The notes below the pieces were generated by a model. The model worked only from the letters and a program-made list of their open reading frames with translations, searched no databases and was not told the origin of the DNA. Shown one piece after another: positions 8,621-16,183 of a DNA stretch of 64,000 bases. The position numbers and the translations under genes were made by a program. The stretch covers positions 3,596,001-3,660,000 of the forward strand of contig OY763490.2 of NCBI GenBank assembly GCA_963667505.2, in the 5' to 3' direction. The DNA is from Aldehydirespirator sp963667505. Lineage in GTDB: Bacteria > Actinomycetota > Acidimicrobiia > Acidimicrobiales > Aldehydirespiratoraceae. The stretch's first letter is position 1; each line of letters opens with the position of its first letter.

Positions 8621-9979
8621 CTAGGCCGCAGCGTCGAGGATCCGTACCGGCAGCGTGCGGGGGCCTCGGATCTGGCCGGTCGACCAGGTCACGCCCTCGG
8701 GGTCGGCCAGTTCGAAGTCGGGCACCCGGGCCATCCACTCCTCCAAGGCCACGGTCAACTCCATGCGGGCCAGGTTCGATCCCAGGCAGCGGTGGATGCC
8801 GAGCCCGAAGGCGGTGTGGCGGTTGCGCCGACGGTCGATCATGAACTTGTCGGCGTCCTCGAAGGCCTCTGGGTCGCGGTTGGCGGCCGGGAACGGCAGC
8901 AGCACCCAGTCGTTGGCCCGCATGTCGCAGCCTGCGAACTCGGTGTCGGTGGCCACGAGGCGGGCCATCGTCACCGGCGCGTAGAAGCGCAGGAACTCCT
9001 CCACCGCGAAGGGTCGCACCTCGGGATCCTCGACCCAGCGCCGTCGGTCGGCCGGATGCTGGGCCATGTGCCACAGCGACGCGCCGATGGCCGACCAGGT
9101 GGTGTCCACTCCGGCGATGATCAGCAGGCCGCAGGTGCCTCTTATGTGGGTGTGCTCCAGAGGCTGGCCCGCGATGGTGGCGTGGGTCATGTGGCTGATC
9201 AGGTCGTCCTCGGGCTGGACGGCTCGGGCTGCGATCAGCGTGTCCAGGTAGAAGTCGATCGAGTCCTCGTACTCGACGTCGAATGCGGCTCCGGGCTGCT
9301 CCATGATCTGGTGGATGAAGACCCGGAACTGGTCGCCGTCGGAGCGGGGCACGCCCAGCATGTCGGCGATCACCCGCACGGGGATGTGCTGCGTGTAGCC
9401 GAGGGCGGCGTCCACGAGGTCGGTGCGGCCCGCCTCCACGTCGGCCAGCAGGTCGTCCAGCAGTTCCCTGCAGGTCTCGCGGGTGGACTCGCGTCTGGCC
9501 GCTATGGGCTTGGGCGCGAAGGCGGGCAGCAGGAACTCCCGGGCGATGCGGTGGAACGGCGGGTCGCTGGTGATCGGCGGGGCGAAGCCCACCGGGGCCG
9601 GGATCTCGGGACGGCCGTCGTGCACCACCACGCCGTTGGAGCTGAACGTGTCGGTGTCCTTGGCGATGGCGCAGACGTCCTCGTGGCGTACCGGCAGCCA
9701 GGTGCCGCCGTAACGATCGCTGTGGGCCACCGGGCACTCGCGGCGCAGCTCGTCCCAGATCTCCGGGGCGCGGGCCGCGTAGTCGGGGTGGGCGTGGTCG
9801 AAGTCCGTGGCCCAGTCGGCCACCGGCGCGAGCGGCACTCGGACGCCGCTGTTGGGGCCCTTCCCGCCGCCGTAGCCGCCAGGCGGCCTCGTGGCCGTGT
9901 CGGGGGCCTGCGGCGCGTCGGCCGTGGTGGCGGTGTCGGTCATGGCTGTGGACTGGGTGGCTGTGGCGGTGTCGGTCAT
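8621..9979 (-). CDS. Cytochrome P450
   Basis: 452-residue soluble bacterial class I P450. The I-helix oxygen-binding motif is LLIIAGVDTTWSA, the ExxR pair is in EEFLRFYAP and the heme-ligand Cys is about C398 in FGLGIHRCLGSN. The first 45 residues are a low-complexity Thr/Ala/Gly leader (TDTATATQ repeated), atypical for the fold and perhaps overcalled. Its start overlaps the sulfatase stop by 4 nt (ATGA), so the two are translationally coupled. No ferredoxin or reductase is adjacent. The substrate is unknown; the coupling suggests oxidation of a desulfated or sulfated organic compound. Confidence 0.93.
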   Translation of the reverse strand: MTDTATATQSTAMTDTATTADAPQAPDTATRPPGGYGGGKGPNSGVRVPLAPVADWATDFDHAHPDYAARAPEIWDELRRECPVAHSDRYGGTWLPVRHEDVCAIAKDTDTFSSNGVVVHDGRPEIPAPVGFAPPITSDPPFHRIAREFLLPAFAPKPIAARRESTRETCRELLDDLLADVEAGRTDLVDAALGYTQHIPVRVIADMLGVPRSDGDQFRVFIHQIMEQPGAAFDVEYEDSIDFYLDTLIAARAVQPEDDLISHMTHATIAGQPLEHTHIRGTCGLLIIAGVDTTWSAIGASLWHMAQHPADRRRWVEDPEVRPFAVEEFLRFYAPVTMARLVATDTEFAGCDMRANDWVLLPFPAANRDPEAFEDADKFMIDRRRNRHTAFGLGIHRCLGSNLARMELTVALEEWMARVPDFELADPEGVTWSTGQIRGPRTLPVRILDAAA

Positions 9980-11499
9980 GGCGTCGGGGTGAGTTCCTCT
10001 GCCTCGTAGTCAATCAGACGGCGGAACAGGGCGCGCAGTTCTTGGCGGCGGCCCCGGTCGTTGGCCAGGTTCACCAACTCGTGCGGATCCTCGCCGGTTT
10101 CGTACCACTCGTGGTCGTGGTCTTCGAAGTCGGCGTCCACATCGAACAGCTTGCCGCGCTCGTCGGCGGTTCCGTCGCGCCTGATGCCGCCGCCGATCCC
10201 GTAGTAGCGGGCGTACTTAGTCTGGCCGTCGAAGAATCCCCGCACCGCGTAGCGGCTGTTGCGAATCAGGTCGGACTGGGCTGAGTCCTGGGAGAACAGC
10301 ACGAAGTCGCGCACGGAGGCGGCCGGGTCGGCCAGCACCGGCGCCAGGTCGCGGCCCGAGAGGGTGGGAGTGCCGCCGAGGTCGACGCCTCCCAGCCCGG
10401 CGATGGTGGCCGCCAAGTCCACATGGGTGGCCAGCGCCCCGGTGCGAACCCCAGCCCGCACGCCCGGCCCCTTGACGATCAGCGGCACGCCCATCACCTC
10501 GTCGTACACGCACGGCAGCTTGGCCCGCAGGCCGTGCGAGCCGCAGGCGTCGCCGTGGTCGGAGGTGTAGGCGATGACCGTGTCGTCGTAGAGGCCGAGG
10601 TCGTCGAGGGCGTTGAGCAGACGGGCGAGGCTGCGGTCGAGCTCCACGTGCAGCCAGGCGTAGTAGTCGAGGCCCCGCAGCCAGGTGTCGTGGTCGTAGG
10701 CGTCGATGCGGCCCACCATGTGCTCCCGGTCGCGCACGTAGCGCCAGGCCCGCTGCACCTCGGGCTTGGTGTGCAGGTCGTCGGCGAAGTTCTCCGGCAG
10801 GCGGTCGAACAGCCGGGGGTAGTCCTCCGGCGGCGGGGTCACCGGCAGGTCGCCCAGGCGCATCTCTTGCACCGCGGCCAGCAGTTCGGCGAACCTGGGA
10901 TGCGCGGCCTGGTAACTGCGATGGTCGGCCGGGAACCACATGATGTCGTGGGGGTTCACCAGCGCCACCGTCAAGAACCACGGTCGCCCCGCGCCCGCGG
11001 CCGGCCTAGGTCCGCCCTCCTCGGCGGCGCGGGCGCCGAGCCAGTTGATGGCCTGATCGACGATGATCGGGTCGAAGTAGCGGCCCGTGTAGGCGCTGCC
11101 CATGAAGTGGACGTCGTTGCCCTCCCAGTCCAGGTAGCCGTGGGCGGCCATGTCGGGCGTCTCGCTGTGACTGAGATGCCACTTGCCCAGGTAGCTCGAC
11201 CGGTATCCCCGCTCGGCCAGCAGGCTGCCGATAGTGGGGATGGCCGGGTCGAGGGCGGTGTGGGTGGGGAAGGCGACGTTGTCGACCACGCCGTGCTCGG
11301 CCAGGTAGCGGCCGGTGTACAGGCTGGCCCGAGACGGCGAGCACGGCGAGGCGTGGGTGAAGTAGCGGTCGAAGCTCAGCCCGTCGGCCCGCAGCCGCTC
11401 ATGGCCGGGCAGTTCCACTGCCCCGTCGAGCCAGTCATTGCGCCGCTCCTCGTCCGACACGATCAGCAGAATGTTGGGCCGCTCCACCGCCTCCACCAC
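9976..11499 (-). CDS. Type I sulfatase
   Basis: 507 residues of the alkaline-phosphatase-like sulfatase family. The start PNILLIVSDEERR supplies the metal-binding aspartate. C53 in CSPSRASLYTGR is the residue expected to become formylglycine, and YTSDHGDACGSHG supplies later metal ligands. No signal peptide is evident, so it appears cytoplasmic, as in many choline- or organo-sulfatase relatives. The GTG start at 11499 is preceded 6 nt upstream by TAGGTT, fitting a leaderless transcript that continues into the P450. The formylglycine-generating enzyme is not in this window. Confidence 0.92.
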   Translation of the reverse strand: MVEAVERPNILLIVSDEERRNDWLDGAVELPGHERLRADGLSFDRYFTHASPCSPSRASLYTGRYLAEHGVVDNVAFPTHTALDPAIPTIGSLLAERGYRSSYLGKWHLSHSETPDMAAHGYLDWEGNDVHFMGSAYTGRYFDPIIVDQAINWLGARAAEEGGPRPAAGAGRPWFLTVALVNPHDIMWFPADHRSYQAAHPRFAELLAAVQEMRLGDLPVTPPPEDYPRLFDRLPENFADDLHTKPEVQRAWRYVRDREHMVGRIDAYDHDTWLRGLDYYAWLHVELDRSLARLLNALDDLGLYDDTVIAYTSDHGDACGSHGLRAKLPCVYDEVMGVPLIVKGPGVRAGVRTGALATHVDLAATIAGLGGVDLGGTPTLSGRDLAPVLADPAASVRDFVLFSQDSAQSDLIRNSRYAVRGFFDGQTKYARYYGIGGGIRRDGTADERGKLFDVDADFEDHDHEWYETGEDPHELVNLANDRGRRQELRALFRRLIDYEAEELTPTP

Positions 11500-11505
11500 A
11501 ACGCC

Positions 11506-11511
11506 AACCTA
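11506..11511 (-). promoter_or_regulatory. -10 element for sulfatase-P450 operon
   Basis: TAGGTT on the minus strand, 6 nt before the GTG start at 11499. Confidence 0.45.
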
Positions 11512-11540
11512 CTCCCAGCCCGAACCCACCGTCCCCGTCC

Positions 11541-11693
11541 GACGGGGTTGTCCCAGCGCGTGCGGGCCTTGTGACCCGTCCACCCGCACCGCCGACACCG
11601 CGGACGGGGTTGCCCCGGCGCGTGCGGGCCTTGCTCAGCGCGCACTTGGGCCAGCGCCCCGCGGCCGGGTTGTCCCGGCGCGTGCGGGTCATG
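11541..11693. CRISPR. Degenerate CRISPR-like array (three repeats, no cas genes)
   Basis: Three similar 31-nt units begin at 11541, 11603 and 11663 (spacing 62 and 60). The core reads TTGTCCCGGCGCGTGCGGG; units 1 and 2 differ at two positions and unit 3 at about five from unit 2. The intervening 29-31 nt are unrelated. Repeat length, period and the CCCG...CGGG hairpin resemble type I-E actinobacterial CRISPRs. No cas gene lies in the window and a weaker similarity near 11764-11786 is out of phase. It could be an orphan remnant or another short palindromic repeat. It fills most of the 310-base gap between the sulfatase and the ATPase. Confidence 0.45.
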
Positions 11694-11796
11694 CCCGATC
11701 CCGCCAATAGCGAATAGAGCTGCGCACGGGCCTGCTCCACTTCCTCTAGTCGGGCATTGCCCGTTCCAGCGCACCGCGGGTCATGCCTCGTATGGG

Positions 11797-11802
11797 TACC
11801 CT
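11797..11802 (+). promoter_or_regulatory. -10 element for ATPase-PIN pair
   Basis: TACCCT, 7 nt before the ATG at 11810. It supports starting the ATPase there rather than at the ATG at 11783. Confidence 0.45.
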
Positions 11803-11809
11803 CCATGAC

Positions 11810-13120
11810 ATGGCGGCCACCCTGGTAGAGCTTCGTCTCTCAGCGTTCAAGAGCCTGCGAGGTGTAACCATTCCGCTGGGTCCGCTCACCCTGCTCGTCG
11901 GTCGCAACGGCAGCGGCAAGTCCAATGTGCTTGACGCCTTGGCTGTCCTGTCGGCGCTTGCGGGTGGCGCAACGATCCGCGACGCGCTCGATGGCGGCCG
12001 TGATGGTCCGCTGGTGCGGGGTGGCTCGGAAGGGTGCGCGCCAGTCGGTGAGAACTCTTTCGCCGTCGGCTGTTCCGTCGACGTCGAGAAAACGCGCTAC
12101 CACCTGGATCTGGAGATCTCGGTCCGGCCGTCTGTCCAAGTGGTCAGCGAACGTCTATGGACGGTGCGCCGAAGCGGCCCCCGCTGGGGAGAACCGCAGG
12201 AACTGCTAAGGACAGACCCGCCCCACGCCGATTCCGGCGACATCTTGGCGCGATGGGACAACAGAAAGCGGGGGCCGAATCCTGTGGTGACCTTCCGCGC
12301 CTCACAGTTGCTGACGGCACAGGTTGCGACCCGTGTGCCGGCGACTTCCCAGGCGGGTCGCCATGTTCGGCGGGTCGCTGAAGAAGTGCTCGCCGCGCTC
12401 TCCACCGTCTTCATCCTCGACCCCGTACCGCATCAGATGCGCGAGTATGTGCCTGAGAAGGATCTCCGGCTTCGCAGGAACGCGGAGAACCTGTCAGCCG
12501 TGCTGGCAAGCCTTCTCAAGGATGAAGACACGCGGTCCATCCTGCTTGAGATGACCCGGTCGCTGTCCGAGGCCCAAGTCGCCGAGATGGACACGGTAAG
12601 CAGCGATCTCGGCGATGTGATGGCGACGATTCGGGAGCAGATCGGCTCGACAGTGCAGCCGATACCGGCGCGATTGATGAGCGACGGCACGCTGAGGTTC
12701 CTCGCTATCGCAGCGGCCCTCCTCGACCGCCCACAGTCGAACAACGACACAGCCGATTCAGGTGCCGGTGAACGATTGCTCGTCGTCGAGGAGATCGAGA
12801 ACGGCCTGCACCCGTCACAGGCGGCGGTGCTGCTGAACCGACTCAAGTCATCGGCTACGGCCAGCGTTCGCACGCTGGCCACAACGCACAGCCCTGCGAT
12901 CCTAGACGCGTTGGAGGGCAAGGACCACCGCAGCGTGGTCGTGTGCAGCCGCGGTTCCGATGGGTGGAGCAGAGCTACGAGGCTCACTGATTTCCCAGAC
13001 TATTTCGAAGTAGCTGCTCGCGGCCCGCTTGGAACGGCCGCAGCGCGCGATCGCCTACGTCCAGCCGAGCACCCGAACGAGGAGCCTCGATCGCTCGCCG
13101 ATGTGCTCGGCCTCCAATAG
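11810..13120 (+). CDS. ABC/SMC-like AAA ATPase (AAA_21/OLD-related)
   Basis: 436 residues. Residues 2-20 (LVELRLSAFKSLRGVTIPLG) and Walker A GRNGSGKS at 31-38 are the typical opening of RecF/OLD-type ABC ATPases. Walker B with tandem glutamates, VVEEIENGLHPSQ, lies at about 325-337, followed by the switch-His region LATTHSPAI near 360. No TOPRIM domain is fused at the C terminus. The next gene, a PIN nuclease-like protein, begins 3 nt later. Stand-alone ATPases of this class coupled to a separate nuclease are typical of phage- or plasmid-defence modules. A second ATG at 11783 is in frame. Confidence 0.85.
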   Translation: MAATLVELRLSAFKSLRGVTIPLGPLTLLVGRNGSGKSNVLDALAVLSALAGGATIRDALDGGRDGPLVRGGSEGCAPVGENSFAVGCSVDVEKTRYHLDLEISVRPSVQVVSERLWTVRRSGPRWGEPQELLRTDPPHADSGDILARWDNRKRGPNPVVTFRASQLLTAQVATRVPATSQAGRHVRRVAEEVLAALSTVFILDPVPHQMREYVPEKDLRLRRNAENLSAVLASLLKDEDTRSILLEMTRSLSEAQVAEMDTVSSDLGDVMATIREQIGSTVQPIPARLMSDGTLRFLAIAAALLDRPQSNNDTADSGAGERLLVVEEIENGLHPSQAAVLLNRLKSSATASVRTLATTHSPAILDALEGKDHRSVVVCSRGSDGWSRATRLTDFPDYFEVAARGPLGTAAARDRLRPAEHPNEEPRSLADVLGLQ

Positions 13121-13123
13121 CTG

Positions 13124-13621
13124 ATGGGTCTTCCGAAGGTTGTCTTCGTCGACACGTCGATAATCGTCCGCCTCATTGGCTTGGACGGCGAGCAGCAGGC
13201 CGGCGAAGTAGTTGACGAGTTCGAGAACCGTCGCCAAGAGGGTCAGCGGTTCGTGCTTCCGGTGACAGCACTCATCGAAGCCGGCAACCGGGTCGCTCAG
13301 CAACAGACTGACCGACGGCGATTCGCCGAACGACTGCGACGCGTGATTGAGGAGGCGAGTCGGCCCAATCCTCCTTGGATCCTTCACCAGGCCACCCTGG
13401 ACCAGCAATTCGCAGAAGAACTCCTAGCTGGCGATTCGACCGGATCAGACCTAGTGACTCTTCTCGGCGACGGGCGACTGGGCACTGGAGACGTGGCGAT
13501 ACTGGTTGAGCGGGATCAGTTCAAGCGAAAGATGGCTCATGCCAGCCTGGAAGTGTGGACCCTCGACCGTGAGTTGTCATCCCACGGACGATCCACCCCG
13601 TCGTTCATGGACCTCCTCTAG
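13124..13621 (+). CDS. PIN-domain-like protein, partner of upstream ATPase
   Basis: 165 residues. PIN-type acidic positions are visible: D10 in VVFVDTSIIV, E52 in VTALIEAGN, D123 in LGTGDVAI and D131. That order (DTS, E, GD, D) suits a Mg-dependent RNase as in VapC and related effectors. It starts 3 nt after the ATPase stop and is therefore almost certainly co-translated with it. There is no VapB-like antitoxin next to it, so the ATPase probably controls it. Function as an effector of a two-gene conflict system is inference. Confidence 0.7.
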   Translation: MGLPKVVFVDTSIIVRLIGLDGEQQAGEVVDEFENRRQEGQRFVLPVTALIEAGNRVAQQQTDRRRFAERLRRVIEEASRPNPPWILHQATLDQQFAEELLAGDSTGSDLVTLLGDGRLGTGDVAILVERDQFKRKMAHASLEVWTLDRELSSHGRSTPSFMDLL

Positions 13622-13632
13622 CGACGCGGGGG

Positions 13633-15228
13633 CTAGCCTTCGCCGATTAGGCGTTGGAGGGTTAGCTCGGGGTGGTCGGACTGGAGGCGGGCCAGCCAGT
13701 AGGGGCTCTCGAACAGGGCCAGAAGGTCGTCGCCGTCGGCTCGCTCGGCGATGGTCACGCCGGACATGGCTTCGAGGGCTGCAGCCGAGGCCTGGTCGGT
13801 GAGACGGGCGGCGGTCCACGGGGCCGCCGACAGCTCGACCGGCGCGCCGAACTCGTGGCGGAGCCGGTGCTCGGCCACGTCGAACTGCAGCGGGCCGACC
13901 GCGGCCAGGATCGGCTCGCTCTCTCCCTGGCCGGGCCGGCGCAGCACCTGCACCACGCCTTCGGAGTCGAGTTGGCGCACGCCTGAGCGGAACTGCTTGG
14001 CCTTGGACGTGTCGGTGCAACGGGCCACCCGGAAGCTGCTCGGCGCGAACGACGGCACCGGCGGCCAGCGCACCGGGCTGGCCGGGGCATGCACGGCGTC
14101 GCCCACCCTCAGGTCGGCCGCGTTGACCAGGCCGATCACGTCGCCGGGCCAGGCCTCCTCGGCAGTGCTGCGGTCGCGGCCCACCACGGTGTGGGCGTAT
14201 TTGGTGGCCATGGTCTTGCCGGTGCGCCCGCTGGCCACGGCCATGCCCCGCTCGAAACGGCCCGAGCACACCCGCAGGAACGCCATGCGGTCGCGATGGG
14301 CGGGATCCATGTTGGACTGCACCTTGAAGACCACCGCGCTGAACGGGGCGTCCACCGGGCGGGGGTCGCCGTCGGCGTCGAGCCGGGGGCCGGGGGCGGG
14401 GGCCATGTCCACGATGGCGTCGAGCAGCAGGCGCACCCCGAAGTTGGTGAGGGCCGACCCGAAGAACACCGGCGACAGCTCGCCCGCCTCGAAGCGCTTG
14501 GCGTCGAGCTCGGCGGCCGCCGCGTCGAGCAGCTCGACCGCCTCTCGGGCCTCGTGCCAGGCCGGGCCTTCCTCAGCTTCGGCCTGTCGGACGTCCACCA
14601 CCTCCTCCTCGGCGGCGGTCGCGCCCCCGGCGGTGCGGGCGAAGCGCACGAAGTCGCCGGTGCGGCGGTCGATCAGGCCGCTGAACCGCTCGCCGTCGCC
14701 GACGGGCCAGGCGACCGGCACCGGGTCTAGCACGAGTTGGTCCTCGATCTCGTCGAGCAGCTCGAGGGGGTCGCGGGCCGGGCGGTCCCATTTGTTGATG
14801 AACGTGACGATGGGGATCTCCCGGTCGCGGCACACCTCGAACAGCTTGCGGGTCTGCGCCTCGATGCCCTTGGCCCCGTCCAGGACCATCACCGCGGCGT
14901 CCACCGCGGCCAACACCCGGTAGGTGTCCTCGGAGAAGTCGCCGTGGCCGGGCGTGTCGAGCAGGTTCAGCACCCGGTCCCGGTACGGGAACTGCACCAC
15001 CGCCGAGGTCACCGAGATGCCCCGGCGGCGTTCCAGCTCCATCCAGTCCGAGGAGGTGGCCCGGCGGTCACCCTTGGCTCGCACCGAGCCCGCCCCGGCG
15101 GTCAGCGCCCCGCCGTAGAGCAGGAACTTCTCGGTGAGGGTGGTCTTGCCCGCGTCCGGGTGCGAGATGATCGCGAACGTGCGCCGCCGCCCCGCCTGGT
15201 GGCGGGCATCAGCGGCCGTGTGCGACAT
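13633..15228 (-). CDS. prfC: Peptide chain release factor 3
   Basis: Translational GTPase that recycles RF1/RF2 from the ribosome after termination. 531 residues, the normal RF3 length. G1 loop SHPDAGKT at about 22-29, G2 region RRRGISVTSAVVQF, G3 DTPGHGDF, G4 NKWD, then domain II and the RF3-specific C-terminal part ending LTLQRLIGEG. ATG at 15228 gives the usual N terminus; a GTG 12 nt upstream is possible, and the longer open frame beyond that has no RF3 similarity. Its stop lies 12 nt from the convergent PIN gene. Confidence 0.95.
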   Translation of the reverse strand: MSHTAADARHQAGRRRTFAIISHPDAGKTTLTEKFLLYGGALTAGAGSVRAKGDRRATSSDWMELERRRGISVTSAVVQFPYRDRVLNLLDTPGHGDFSEDTYRVLAAVDAAVMVLDGAKGIEAQTRKLFEVCRDREIPIVTFINKWDRPARDPLELLDEIEDQLVLDPVPVAWPVGDGERFSGLIDRRTGDFVRFARTAGGATAAEEEVVDVRQAEAEEGPAWHEAREAVELLDAAAAELDAKRFEAGELSPVFFGSALTNFGVRLLLDAIVDMAPAPGPRLDADGDPRPVDAPFSAVVFKVQSNMDPAHRDRMAFLRVCSGRFERGMAVASGRTGKTMATKYAHTVVGRDRSTAEEAWPGDVIGLVNAADLRVGDAVHAPASPVRWPPVPSFAPSSFRVARCTDTSKAKQFRSGVRQLDSEGVVQVLRRPGQGESEPILAAVGPLQFDVAEHRLRHEFGAPVELSAAPWTAARLTDQASAAALEAMSGVTIAERADGDDLLALFESPYWLARLQSDHPELTLQRLIGEG

Positions 15229-15345
15229 ATCGGTGCTCACGCCCCAAGTGTGGCCCGCCGCAATCGCAGCGCGTCGCCCGGAACCGGTAAATGCGCAGCC
15301 CTCGGAGTACCGTGAGGGCCTCGTGCCGGATGGGGAGAGCGGGCA

Positions 15346-15771
15346 ATGGAGAGCTTCAATCTTGGCAGTTTGAACTATTGGGCGATCCTGGTGGCGGTGG
15401 TGTTCAACCAGGCGCTGGGCGCAGCGTGGTACAGCGCGCTGGCCAAGCCGTGGATGGCCGAAGTCGGCCTCAGCACCGAGGACATGGAGGCCATGAAGGG
15501 CACGCCGCGGCAGTGGTACCCCTACGTGCTGGCGGTTGTGAGCGCGGTCGTGTTCACCCTGGGCCTGGCCCTGCTCGTGCAGGGACTGGGCGCCGACAGC
15601 GCCGGCGAGGGCCTCGGCCTCGGTCTGCTGGCCGCGGTCGGGTTCATCTTCACATCCAACGCCATCAACTACGCCTTCGAGGGACGCAGCCTCAAGCTGT
15701 TCCTCATCAACGGCGGATATCCGCTGATCTCCTACAGCGCCATCGGCATCCTGCTCGGCGCCTGGACATAG
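15346..15771 (+). CDS. DUF1761 family membrane protein
   Basis: 141 residues with four predicted transmembrane helices (about 10-28, 58-80, 88-108, 118-138). The N-terminal NYWAILVAVVFNQALGAAWYS and the small-residue-rich later helices match the DUF1761 family, whose function is unknown. The ATG has a GGGGAG ribosome site; a TACCGT -10-like hexamer at 15308-15313 would give a short leader. Confidence 0.75.
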   Translation: MESFNLGSLNYWAILVAVVFNQALGAAWYSALAKPWMAEVGLSTEDMEAMKGTPRQWYPYVLAVVSAVVFTLGLALLVQGLGADSAGEGLGLGLLAAVGFIFTSNAINYAFEGRSLKLFLINGGYPLISYSAIGILLGAWT

Positions 15772-15805
15772 CCGCAGCCGTCTGCGACCCCCCGAGGGGT
15801 GACGG

Positions 15806-15813
15806 TATACAAT
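15806..15813 (+). promoter_or_regulatory. Promoter (-10) of acetone-carboxylase-like operon
   Basis: TATACAAT, the most AT-rich hexamer-like site in the region, followed by a GGGGGAGG ribosome site at about 15832-15839 and the GTG at 15848. A short CCCC-CGA-GGGG hairpin just upstream could end the preceding transcript. Confidence 0.5.
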
Positions 15814-15847
15814 CCGGCCAGCAGGGGCGACGGGGGAGGATCGCTGA

Positions 15848-16183
15848 GTGGCCACGGACTTCGGCGCCGGACGACGGCGCATAACGGAGGCGCTCGATCT
15901 CCACACGGCAGCCCGGCGCTGGGTCTGCAACCGATGCGGCCACGATCTCGGCCCCGCGGATCGCAACTACAAGGAAGGCTGCCTCCTCTACGACCGCGAC
16001 CCGAGCGAGATCCACGTTCCGTTCGATCCACCCACCGAGTTCGGGTTCAGCCCCCATTCCGACTGGTGCCGCATCGTGGAGTTCTACTGCCCCGGCTGCG
16101 CGGTGATGTTCGACGTGGAGTACCTGCCGCCCGGTCATCCCGTCACCCACGACATAGAGCTCGACCTCAATGCCATCTGCTGA
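15848..16183 (+). CDS. Acetone carboxylase gamma subunit-like protein
   Basis: 111 residues. Two zinc-knuckle pairs are visible: CNRCG at about 27-31 and CPGC near 80-83, separated by a segment rich in charged and aromatic residues. This pattern and the adjoining HyuA and HyuB genes match the small subunit of acetone/acetophenone-type carboxylases, although it is shorter than the roughly 170-residue AcxC. GTG start with a strong ribosome site. Its end overlaps the next start by 14 nt, so translation is coupled. Confidence 0.7.
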   Translation: MATDFGAGRRRITEALDLHTAARRWVCNRCGHDLGPADRNYKEGCLLYDRDPSEIHVPFDPPTEFGFSPHSDWCRIVEFYCPGCAVMFDVEYLPPGHPVTHDIELDLNAIC

